64,000 bases of DNA, from contig NZ_KB905841.1 of NCBI RefSeq assembly GCF_000381065.1, forward strand, positions 1 to 64,000. Direction: 5' to 3'. Source of the stretch: Propionispira raffinosivorans DSM 20765. Its GTDB lineage: Bacteria > Bacillota > Negativicutes > Selenomonadales > Selenomonadaceae. Below, one piece after another: positions 56,753-64,000 of this stretch; the stretch's first letter is position 1; every line of letters starts with the position of its first letter. The notes under the pieces are model-generated. The model did no database searches, was not told the origin of the DNA, and worked only from the letters and a program-made list of their open reading frames with translations. The position numbers and the translations under genes were made by a program.

Positions 56753-57643
56753 TTATTTCTCTATTGCACCAATTTGTACAAGTATTTTGCGTAGTTTTGT
56801 TTGATTTTCTTCCGTCATATGCTGAATCGGACGTATTGGATGTCCGACATTTACGCCAAGTATATTGAGCGCATCCTTTGGTACCACGGGAAAACTTCCT
56901 AAACTATAAGCATTGCGAAACAGAGAAAGTCTAAATTGCGCATCCAATGCTCCCTGCATATCACCCGCCATAAACTTGTCATAAATTTCAACAACAAGCT
57001 TAGGTACAACATTAGCAGTGCCAGCAACACAACCTGTACCACCATAAACCAGCGTAGCCAGAATCATCGTATCTCGACCAGCCATAATGCTGAAATTTTT
57101 ATCTCTTGTTCGGCGAATATATTCTGAAGTAAGCGTCATATCACCGCTTGTATCTTTAGCCGCCACAATATTTTCAATATCAGCTAACCGTTCTACAAGT
57201 CCGGCGGACATATTCACTCCCGTACGCTCTGGATTATTATAAACAACATTGGGAATATTGACCGCTTTGGCAATTGTGACAAAATGATCATATAATTCTT
57301 TTTCATTTGGCGTAATAAACATTGGCGTAAGTACCGTAATAGCAGCAGCTTCATAATATTTTGACATTTCAGCCAGATGAATGCACTCCCGTGTCGTAAT
57401 CGCGCTAGCTCCAACATAAACCGGAATACGCCCATTTACCTCATCCATCGTAATTTCAACAACTCTTTTTTTATCCTCAAAGCTCAAGCCATAAAATTCT
57501 CCGGTACTGCCAATAACAAAAACTCCATGGACCCCCCCTTTTATAACATAATCAATCAAGCGACGCAGCCCTTTTTCATCCAGTCTTTCATTTTCATCCA
57601 GTGGCGTAATTAATGGTGGTACAACACCTTTTATTTCCAGCAT
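56753..57643 (-). CDS. DapA-family class I lyase, candidate 5-dehydro-4-deoxyglucarate aldolase or dehydratase
   Basis: The 296-residue TIM-barrel enzyme has GVFVIGSTGEFYGLSFEDKK, the catalytic Tyr in PNVVYNNPERTGVNMSAGLV, and the Schiff-base Lys in IENIVAAKDTSGDMTLTSEY. In this operon its substrate must be 5-dehydro-4-deoxyglucarate. Two outcomes are known for related enzymes: KdgD dehydrates and decarboxylates it, needing an oxoglutarate semialdehyde dehydrogenase that is absent here. An aldolase (as GarL in E. coli, unrelated in fold) yields pyruvate and tartronate semialdehyde, which matches the garR-type and kinase genes. The aldolase role is my inference. Confidence 0.82.
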   Translation of the reverse strand: MLEIKGVVPPLITPLDENERLDEKGLRRLIDYVIKGGVHGVFVIGSTGEFYGLSFEDKKRVVEITMDEVNGRIPVYVGASAITTRECIHLAEMSKYYEAAAITVLTPMFITPNEKELYDHFVTIAKAVNIPNVVYNNPERTGVNMSAGLVERLADIENIVAAKDTSGDMTLTSEYIRRTRDKNFSIMAGRDTMILATLVYGGTGCVAGTANVVPKLVVEIYDKFMAGDMQGALDAQFRLSLFRNAYSLGSFPVVPKDALNILGVNVGHPIRPIQHMTEENQTKLRKILVQIGAIEK

Positions 57644-57704
57644 AATATTCGCTCCTCTTTTCTACAAAATTTATTGTTATCTGATTTTACATTTTCCTGC
57701 AGTA

Positions 57705-59237
57705 TCAAGTGATTGGTGCCGGATTAAAAAGGCAAAGATCGTTGTACAGTTTCCAATGTTCCGCCCAAGATTCTTTTTTTCCACTAGCGACCTCAATAAT
57801 AAGCTCGAAAATTTCTTTGCCGACTTCTTCTATTGTCGCCTCGCCCGTTGCAATACGACCAGCATTAATATCAATAATGTCTTCCCACTTCTGCTTAAGT
57901 TCATTTCGTGTTGAAACTTTTAATACAGGTGCCAGAGCCAAACCATATGTTGTTCCACGCCCCGTACTAAACACCTGCAAATGCATGCCAGATGCAAGCT
58001 GCATCGTACCACAAACAAAATCACTTGCTGGTGTTGCCGCATAAATAAGACCTTTCCCCCTGACCTTTTCGCCTGGGGCAAGCACATCCGAAATCGGCAT
58101 GGATCCCGATTTGGCAATAGAGCCTAAAGCCTTTTCTACAATATTTGCCAACCCGCCTTTTTTGTTTCCTGGTGCAGGATTTGCACTTCGATCAGCACCA
58201 CCGAGTTCAAGATATGTATCATACCACCGCATTTCCTCAATAAGACGCTGCCCCACTGCTTGATTTGCCGCCCGTGGCAGCAAAAGATGAATACCATCAC
58301 GAACTTCCGTAACTTCCGAAAACATTACCGAAGCACCACAACGAACCAATAGATCCGCTGCATAACCGATAGCCGGATTAGCCGTAATACCAGAAAAAGA
58401 ATCGCTCCCCCCGCATTGCAATCCAACAACAAGATCTGATAACGGACAGGAAACTCGACGTCGTTTCTCCAATCGTTTTAGGCATTTTTCCGCTGCCTCG
58501 ACAATACTCTGTATCATGTTTTGATAACCATGTTCCTCTTGTAGTACTATTACCTCGGGATGCGTTCCTTGGGGAATAAGCTGTTCCGGCTGCAATTTCT
58601 CACAGCCCAGTCCAACAACAAGCAGCTCACCCCCTAAATTTGGATGAGTTGCCAGATTTTGCAAAGAACGAATGGGAATTTTCGCTTCTGGCGCATGAAT
58701 TGCCACGCCACAGCCATAACTATGAGCTAAAACAACAACATCATCTACATGCGGATATTTGTGTAAAATGTCTTGCTTTAATTTTCCGACTGCTTTATTA
58801 AGGACGCCCACAACACACTGTACACTAGGTAAAATCCCCAAAATATTACGTATGCCTGCAGTACCATCATCGTTGTGATATCCAGAAAAAAAATACTTTT
58901 TCTCCAAGGGATCTATCTGCATCTGTGATGGATTTGGCAAAAGCAACGTATCTAACTGAGGTGGCGTTGGCAAATTCATCATAAATTCATTCACCCAATT
59001 TCCTGGTGAAAGATTTTTATTAGCATACCCGATCACCTGGTTATAACGAATAATTTCTTCATCTTTTTTAATATCTCGCAAAACCACCTTATGCCCCTGT
59101 GGAATATCATCTTTCAACTCAAGCCCGAAATCAAAAATTGTCCCTTTTGGCAGCCCGCCTTCATTCACAACAATAGCGACATTATCTTCAGCAGAAACCT
59201 TTATGCAGCGTGCTATCTGTTCTTTTTTTGTATTCAT
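57705..59237 (-). CDS. garD: galactarate dehydratase (UxaA/GarD family)
   Basis: The protein has 510 residues, near the usual 523. An N-terminal SAF domain ([20 protein letters not shown]) is followed by the UxaA/GarD body with [60 protein letters not shown] and [20 protein letters not shown]. It dehydrates galactarate (mucate) to 5-dehydro-4-deoxyglucarate. Altronate dehydratase is the close relative, but the gene set favours GarD. It is the first gene of the operon and is preceded by a sigma-54 promoter. Confidence 0.92.
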   Translation of the reverse strand: MNTKKEQIARCIKVSAEDNVAIVVNEGGLPKGTIFDFGLELKDDIPQGHKVVLRDIKKDEEIIRYNQVIGYANKNLSPGNWVNEFMMNLPTPPQLDTLLLPNPSQMQIDPLEKKYFFSGYHNDDGTAGIRNILGILPSVQCVVGVLNKAVGKLKQDILHKYPHVDDVVVLAHSYGCGVAIHAPEAKIPIRSLQNLATHPNLGGELLVVGLGCEKLQPEQLIPQGTHPEVIVLQEEHGYQNMIQSIVEAAEKCLKRLEKRRRVSCPLSDLVVGLQCGGSDSFSGITANPAIGYAADLLVRCGASVMFSEVTEVRDGIHLLLPRAANQAVGQRLIEEMRWYDTYLELGGADRSANPAPGNKKGGLANIVEKALGSIAKSGSMPISDVLAPGEKVRGKGLIYAATPASDFVCGTMQLASGMHLQVFSTGRGTTYGLALAPVLKVSTRNELKQKWEDIIDINAGRIATGEATIEEVGKEIFELIIEVASGKKESWAEHWKLYNDLCLFNPAPIT

Positions 59238-59337
59238 AATTGATCTCCCTTATTTTATAGATTAAAAAAATGACATGGCAAAAAATCTTAAAACTATATT
59301 ATATGATACGCCATCTTGTCCTGCCTGATTCTTTATA

Positions 59338-59355
59338 TTGCATTTTCCATGCCAA
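59338..59355 (-). promoter_or_regulatory. sigma-54 promoter of the garD operon
   Basis: On the minus strand TTGGCATGGAAAATGCAA contains GG and GC exactly 10 bases apart and matches the consensus TGGCAC-N5-TTGC apart from two changes. It lies about 100 bases before the garD start. Confidence 0.82.
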
Positions 59356-59402
59356 CACTGAACTGGCGAATTTAAAGGTTATATTCTGTAAATTCCGTTA
59401 AA

Positions 59403-59426
59403 AACTGTAGTATATATACTACAGTT
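59403..59426. promoter_or_regulatory. 24-bp perfect palindrome, candidate activator site
   Basis: AACTGTAGTATA and its exact reverse complement meet at the centre (half-site AACTGTAG, other half CTACAGTT). It lies about 60 bases upstream of the -24 element of the garD promoter and about 95 bases before the divergent activator gene. This is where an upstream activating sequence for the sigma-54 regulator should be, and it may also mediate autocontrol. Confidence 0.75.
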
Positions 59427-59518
59427 GAAGCATTTATATAACATTTGATGTATTTCTGCTTTTCCTTCGTAGTCTAAAAATGATAAGATATAGGGAACAA
59501 ATGAAAGAAGGTCTCTGT

Positions 59519-61465
59519 ATGGCAAAAATTGCATTTATCGCACCCGATCAAATCCTATTAAAAAACAGTAAACAAATTGCTCTGGAACTTGGCTGTTATG
59601 AATATACTGATTTTTATTTTTCTCAACTGAATGATGCTGTGAGTCTTGCTCGTTCTTTAGAAAATACCGATGTAGATGCTATCATTTCACGTTATGGCAC
59701 AGCATTTCTTCTCTTAAACGCCAAAATCAGTATTCCTATCGTTGAAATCATGATCACAGGTCAAGATCTGGCACAGGCTTTTTATGAAGCAAAAAAACTG
59801 GTTCACCATCCTCATCCCCGGCTGACCTATCTTGCCTTCGAAAATATGGCAAATGACATTATTCGTTTATCCAACATTCTCGACATTGATTTGCGTGTTT
59901 TAAAACTTAAAACTTCTGAAGACATCCATAAAACAATCGATCATATCTCATTAAAAAACACCGATGTTTTAATGGGTGGCGCAAATGCTGTTAGTTATGC
60001 AGCAAGTTGTGGATTTCTCACCCAGCTTGTCCAATCAGGAGATTGTTCTTTGCGCGAAGCCTTCAAATCTGCTCAAAAAATCCTTTTGGCCCGCAGCAGC
60101 GAACGGAAACGCACCGAAGAATTCCGTACAATCGTAAATTCTCTGAGGGAAGGTATTATATGCGTTAACCAAGAAAAAAACATTCAGTTCGTCAATTCTG
60201 CCGCCGAAATATTTTTACGGCAATCACAAAAAGAACTCACAGGGAAAAGGATCGACGAATTTAAGCATCATCATCTGTTACAAGAATGCCTACCATTTAT
60301 TGACGACTGCCTAAAAAGCGGACAGAAAATCATCGACAAAATTCTTAAAATCGGTCCTTTCTGGATTAACTTCAACTTTTTACCCATCATCGTCAAACAA
60401 AAAATCATAGGTGCCGCAATTACATCCCAGGATGTCACTCAAATCCAAGAAATGGAAATCAAAATTCGTAACGAAGTTCTGACAAAAAAATTCATTGCCA
60501 AATACCACTTCAACGATATCTTAGGTGAATCCCCTCAAGTTTTTGAAGCAAAACGAACCGCTGAAGAATTTGCCAGTGTTGATACAACCGTATTGATTTT
60601 TGGCGAATCAGGCACGGGTAAAGAATTATTTGCGCAAAGCATACACAACGCCAGCAACCGTGCCCACGGTCCATTTGTTGCCATCAATTGTGCAGCACTG
60701 CCAACAAATCTTTTAGAAAGCGAACTTTTCGGTTATGTTGATGGCGCCTTTACTGGAGCACGACACAAAGGAAAACAAGGACTCTTCGAAATGGCTCACC
60801 GCGGCACAATTTTCCTCGATGAAATTTCAGAAATGGCTCCGTATGGACAAAGCCGTTTGCTACGGGTATTACAGGAGCGTCAGGTTATGCGGCTTGGTGA
60901 TGACAAATATATCCCGATTGACATCCGTATTATCGCCGCAACAAATAAAAAACTTACAAAATTAGTCAACGAAGGTGTTTTCCGTCAGGATCTTTTCTAT
61001 AGACTCAAAGTTCTTACGGTTACGATTCCTCCCCTGCGGCAGCGCACTGGTGATATTTTATACCTCACCCAGCATTTTCTGCAGCACTACACAATCAAAC
61101 ATCAGCGCCCACACGAATTAGATCGTTCAGCAACCGTATTACTCGAAAATTATAATTGGCCAGGTAACATTCGCGAACTGCGCTACTTCATTGAACGCTT
61201 GGTTATTATCACCAAAGAATTCCATATCAATGATACCATCCTGGAAAAATATTGGGATGACCGTACCGATATTTGTGAAAATAGCGACTTTGTAAAATCC
61301 ACTACGCCAATACCTGAACGCAGTGAAAAAGAAACAATCATGCAAGCAATTGCCGATAGTCACGCTAACATTTCAAAAGCTGCCAACCAATTATCTATGG
61401 ATCGCAGTACCCTCTATCGCAAACTCAAAACATATAAAATTGAAATCAAAAAACGCTATATATAG
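59519..61465 (+). CDS. sigma-54-dependent activator with PrpR-N sensor, PAS, AAA+ and Fis-type HTH
   Basis: The protein has about 648 residues from the ATG at 59519 (AAGAAGG upstream). Residues about 1-180 form a PrpR-N periplasmic-binding-like sensor ([20 protein letters not shown]), then a PAS domain ([20 protein letters not shown]). The AAA+ domain has Walker [19 protein letters not shown], the sigma-54 contact loop GAFTGA, and Walker [22 protein letters not shown] Fis-type HTH ends the protein ([20 protein letters not shown]). It should sense an aldarate or a breakdown product and activate the garD and kinase promoters. Confidence 0.93.
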   Translation: MAKIAFIAPDQILLKNSKQIALELGCYEYTDFYFSQLNDAVSLARSLENTDVDAIISRYGTAFLLLNAKISIPIVEIMITGQDLAQAFYEAKKLVHHPHPRLTYLAFENMANDIIRLSNILDIDLRVLKLKTSEDIHKTIDHISLKNTDVLMGGANAVSYAASCGFLTQLVQSGDCSLREAFKSAQKILLARSSERKRTEEFRTIVNSLREGIICVNQEKNIQFVNSAAEIFLRQSQKELTGKRIDEFKHHHLLQECLPFIDDCLKSGQKIIDKILKIGPFWINFNFLPIIVKQKIIGAAITSQDVTQIQEMEIKIRNEVLTKKFIAKYHFNDILGESPQVFEAKRTAEEFASVDTTVLIFGESGTGKELFAQSIHNASNRAHGPFVAINCAALPTNLLESELFGYVDGAFTGARHKGKQGLFEMAHRGTIFLDEISEMAPYGQSRLLRVLQERQVMRLGDDKYIPIDIRIIAATNKKLTKLVNEGVFRQDLFYRLKVLTVTIPPLRQRTGDILYLTQHFLQHYTIKHQRPHELDRSATVLLENYNWPGNIRELRYFIERLVIITKEFHINDTILEKYWDDRTDICENSDFVKSTTPIPERSEKETIMQAIADSHANISKAANQLSMDRSTLYRKLKTYKIEIKKRYI

Positions 61466-61565
61466 GATCACTACAATTGATGCACAATTTAAACATTTGT
61501 AGCACTGTACTGTGGTATAGCTAAAAAATCAAAACCAGACACCCTCGGTTTATCATCCTTTTCAG

Positions 61566-61582
61566 TTGGCATAAATTTTGCT
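61566..61582 (+). promoter_or_regulatory. sigma-54 promoter of the glycerate kinase gene
   Basis: TTGGCATAAATTTTGCT has GG and GC exactly 10 bases apart. It lies about 70 bases before the kinase start. Half-sites like those of the 59403 palindrome (ACTACA at 61470, TGTAG at 61498, ACTGTA at 61504) lie upstream, making shared control with the garD operon likely. Confidence 0.78.
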
Positions 61583-61652
61583 TCTTATTATTAACAGTTC
61601 CTATAAAACAATCATCCTATAAAAAAATTTTATAGAAAAAGGGGTAAATATC

Positions 61653-62798
61653 ATGCATATTATTACAGCACCAGATTCATTCAAAGGAAGCCTCACTGCC
61701 GGCGAAGTTGCCACAGCTATGGCCACAGGTATTAAACGTGTATTTCCTACAGCTAAAATAGATAAAATCCCCATAGCTGACGGTGGAGAAGGTACGGTTG
61801 AAGCCCTTATTACGTCAACAAAAGGGAAATTCATCGAAACAATTGTAGAAAATCCCCTTGGCAAACCAGTTAAAGCACTCTGGGGAATACTTGGCGACGG
61901 CAGTACCGCAGTTATTGAAATGGCGACAGCCTCGGGACTTTTATTGATAGCAGAAAAAGACCGCAATGTCCGCTTAGCCAGTACATATGGAACCGGACAG
62001 CTAATCAAAGCTGCACTCGATCAAGGAGCAGACCGTATCATCATCGGTATAGGCGGCAGTGCCACAAACGATGGTGGTGCTGGCATGGCTTCAGCCTTAG
62101 GGGTCCGTTTTTTTGATGCTGCGAATCAACTTCTAGATAAAGGCGGGGCAGCACTTGCCAAGCTCGATCATATAGATATGCAGGAACTAGATAGCCGGCT
62201 TATCCATACAGAAATCCTCATTGCCAGTGATGTCAACAACCCGCTTTGCGGCGAAAAAGGTGCCTCTGCCGTTTACGGTCCGCAAAAAGGTGCCACACCA
62301 GCCATAGTCAAAGAACTAGATGCTGCACTTGCCCACTATAATGAAATTGCTAAACGAGATGTCGGTATAGATGTCAACAGCATGGCTGGCAGTGGTGCTG
62401 CCGGTGGATTGGGTGCAGGGCTTATTCTATTTACTTCAGGAAAAATGAAAAATGGCATAGAGCTTATCCTTACGGCACTTCATTTTGATAATCTCATTAA
62501 AGATGCTGATTTGATCATTACTGGTGAAGGACATACAGATTTTCAAACGGCTCATGGCAAAGCCCCCGTAGGAATTGCACAATGCGCAAACAAATACCAC
62601 ATTCCCGTTATTTGTCTTTCCGGTGCACTAGGAAACGGTGCCGAAGCAGTTTTGCAGCAAGGTATTTCGGCCATTGCAAGTGCAACATCTTCCCCCATGA
62701 CACTAGAAAACTGTATGAAAAATGCAAAAACACTTCTTGAAAATGCCACCGAGCGCACCTGCCGCCTTCTGCAAATCGGCATGCAGCTAAAAAAATAA
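61653..62798 (+). CDS. garK: glycerate 2-kinase (GarK/GlxK family)
   Basis: The 381-residue type I glycerate kinase opens ITAPDSFKGSLTAGEVATAM, with the later IPIADGGEGTVEALITST, then IIIGIGGSATNDGGAGMASA, and ITGEGHTDFQTAHGKAPVGI. It phosphorylates the glycerate made by GarR to 2-phosphoglycerate, which enters glycolysis. AAGGGG precedes the ATG. It is downstream of the activator gene but has its own sigma-54 promoter. Confidence 0.94.
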   Translation: MHIITAPDSFKGSLTAGEVATAMATGIKRVFPTAKIDKIPIADGGEGTVEALITSTKGKFIETIVENPLGKPVKALWGILGDGSTAVIEMATASGLLLIAEKDRNVRLASTYGTGQLIKAALDQGADRIIIGIGGSATNDGGAGMASALGVRFFDAANQLLDKGGAALAKLDHIDMQELDSRLIHTEILIASDVNNPLCGEKGASAVYGPQKGATPAIVKELDAALAHYNEIAKRDVGIDVNSMAGSGAAGGLGAGLILFTSGKMKNGIELILTALHFDNLIKDADLIITGEGHTDFQTAHGKAPVGIAQCANKYHIPVICLSGALGNGAEAVLQQGISAIASATSSPMTLENCMKNAKTLLENATERTCRLLQIGMQLKK

Positions 62799-62864
62799 TA
62801 TGATTCAACGCCGCTAAATACAACCAGTACCGAAGGATCATCACTGCATACTCTATTTTTAGGC

Positions 62865-62915
62865 AAAAAAATGTTGAAGCAAGCAATTTTATTTTTGCTT
62901 ACTTCAACATTTTTG
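62865..62915. terminator. bidirectional terminator between glycerate kinase and the CheX-like gene
   Basis: AAAAATGTTGAAG-AAGCAA pairs with TTGCTT-CTTCAACATTTTT (one mismatch) around an 8-nt loop, and A/T runs lie on both sides. Confidence 0.87.
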
Positions 62916-62936
62916 TTTATTTCATACACTACCTTT

Positions 62937-63815
62937 TTACGCCAAGGATAATATAATTTCAAAATCACCAAAAGAAGTGGTTGTGTTTACACGATAGTTG
63001 ACAGCTTTGTCTATCTCACCATCTTGCTTAATAACAACCGGCGGTTGTAAATCGGTCATAAGTCCGCGATCAGATAATGAACTGCAAAAAACACCATTAT
63101 TAACATTCAAAAATTCACCCACACTATCCAACGCCAGTTCATCAACGCGCGTAAGTTTCTCACCATAAAAACGAGCTGCAATTTCTAAAAGGACAGATTC
63201 TTCCATGAGGAAGCCTGCCGATAACGTGATATCTCCAATAATCTGCTGCGAAACGAACCATTTTGGCTGCGCTGCTTTACCTGTACTATTTTGTATAAAA
63301 GTGAAAGACGGATCATCTAAGAACCGGACTGCATTACGCTTTATCAAGCCCACATAATTATATAGTAAATCCGCTTTATCAGCGGCTGAGGAAAAATCTA
63401 CCAATTTCTTAATAATCTCTGTTTCAGCTTCCGTCTCTGCATCACTTGTCGTTATACCATATTCCTCACGAAAATCTCTTAATGCGGTTTCAACCGCACC
63501 CAATGTCATATAATTCTTGTCGGTTATGGCTTGCATAATACTAAGATGGCCTTCTTGCTGCGAAGCCACTAACTGATCAACCTGCACACTTGTCAGAAAC
63601 CCCATCGCTACCGCCAAGTCACCAAATCTTTGATCTCTTGTCCGCTGCAAATTATGAATATCTTCAACTTGCGCCGCAGTCATCACCCCAGCGTTAACAG
63701 CAAGTAGACCTAGTTTAACCTTAACACTCCGTTCAGCATCTAATACCTCACGCAGCTGAACATTGTTAAGAATTCCTTTATTTAATAAATAATGTCCGAA
63801 ATACTGATTCAACAT
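62937..63815 (-). CDS. CheX-like protein with N-terminal MshEN-type repeat region
   Basis: The 292-residue protein first has two repeat-like segments with LLNKGILNNVQLREVLDAER and FGDLAVAMGFLTSVQVDQLV; this LG(x)LAVxxGxLT pattern is that of MshEN/T2SSE-N modules, some of which bind c-di-GMP. The C-terminal half is CheC/CheX-like: ITLSAGFLMEESVLLEIAARF, then ALDSVGEFLNVNNGVFCSSL. CheX proteins dephosphorylate CheY or act as adaptors. A response regulator gene ends 72 bases upstream on the same strand. The joint role is inferred. Confidence 0.72.
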   Translation of the reverse strand: MLNQYFGHYLLNKGILNNVQLREVLDAERSVKVKLGLLAVNAGVMTAAQVEDIHNLQRTRDQRFGDLAVAMGFLTSVQVDQLVASQQEGHLSIMQAITDKNYMTLGAVETALRDFREEYGITTSDAETEAETEIIKKLVDFSSAADKADLLYNYVGLIKRNAVRFLDDPSFTFIQNSTGKAAQPKWFVSQQIIGDITLSAGFLMEESVLLEIAARFYGEKLTRVDELALDSVGEFLNVNNGVFCSSLSDRGLMTDLQPPVVIKQDGEIDKAVNYRVNTTTSFGDFEIILSLA

Positions 63816-63887
63816 ACTATATCGCCCTCTCTTCCTTTAAGAAACATGTATACCAAGCTTGCATTCATCACCTTGCATTTCACAAAA

Positions 63888-64000
63888 TCAATGCGATTCG
63901 GCAAAACCATTCTGCTCCAATACCATTTCCAGAACCGATAATAATTTATCTTCGTGAATTGGCTTTAAAACATAATTTTTTGCCCCATTTTGCAGAGCTT
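63888..64000 (-). CDS. response regulator receiver domain, C-terminal fragment (runs off the right edge)
   Basis: Only the last 37 codons are inside the window. They read ALQNGAKNYVLKPIHEDKLL then SVLEMVLEQNGFAESH and stop. The NYVLKPI segment holds the conserved Lys-Pro of CheY-like receiver domains, followed by the alpha-5 helix. It ends without an output domain, so it is probably a stand-alone CheY-type regulator. The gene precedes the CheX-like gene in the same direction. Confidence 0.85.
   Translation of the reverse strand, partial: ALQNGAKNYVLKPIHEDKLLSVLEMVLEQNGFAESH

Overview
The window looks like chromosome from a low-GC, outer-membrane-bearing Firmicute, most likely a member of the Negativicutes. 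The main reasons are a porin that joins one N-terminal SLH domain to a C-terminal beta-barrel (43473-44897), an RND efflux pair (26968-31297), and otherwise typical Firmicutes content: a lactococcal-type lac/tagatose operon, PRD-type PTS regulators, a CIRCE box, PdxST with a divergent MocR regulator, and AGGAGG ribosome sites. The genus cannot be fixed from sequence reading alone.

Layout. 1-242 is one end of an IS21-family element with the start of istA. 406-6635 holds accessory genes: a Gfo/Idh oxidoreductase, an EFR1-type ferredoxin with a methyltransferase, a tartrate/D-malate-type dehydrogenase, a half-length DapF-like protein with an orphan partner, and an AraC regulator. 6679-13449 is a 5-oxoproline island (pxpA, DUF969, DUF979, pcp, pxpB, pxpC, accB, accC, in transcription order), followed at 13792-16423 by a second pxpB/pxpC pair with its own LysR gene. 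16691-21781 is an ascorbate-type PTS with a transaldolase-like aldolase and a BglG/MtlR-type regulator. 22095-26774 has htpG under a perfect CIRCE, a chemoreceptor and a secreted protein. 26968-32044 is an RND pump with a divergent MarR regulator and a well-placed operator. 32276-33232 is an L-2-hydroxyacid (lactate-type) dehydrogenase with a structured leader.

33966-44897 appears to be one galactan/galactoside module: lacR-A-B-F-E-G, a class II tagatose-bisphosphate aldolase and lacC, next to a secreted GH53 endo-galactanase and the SLH porin. The lac operon and the porin-galactanase unit start from nearly identical promoters (same -35, same 16-bp spacer, same -10, and the same downstream operator-like tract). 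This suggests one LacR regulon running from polymer cleavage through outer-membrane passage and PTS uptake to glycolysis.

45297-51278 holds pdxST/pdxR, tRNA-Pro(CGG), a hot-dog thioesterase and a LysR/MFS pair. 51466-62798 is a complete-looking glucarate/galactarate system: garD, a DapA-family lyase, garR, gudP and two gudD paralogues in one direction, a sigma-54 activator with a PrpR-N domain, and glycerate kinase. GG-N10-GC sigma-54 promoters precede both garD and the kinase gene, and a perfect 24-bp palindrome lies between garD and the activator gene. The window ends in a CheX-like protein and the tail of a response regulator.

Three copies (3138-3270, 4538-4689, 13477-13616) of an undescribed-looking hairpin repeat share an invariant 34-nt loop on stems that change by paired substitutions. 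All functions are read from motifs and context; no database search was run.
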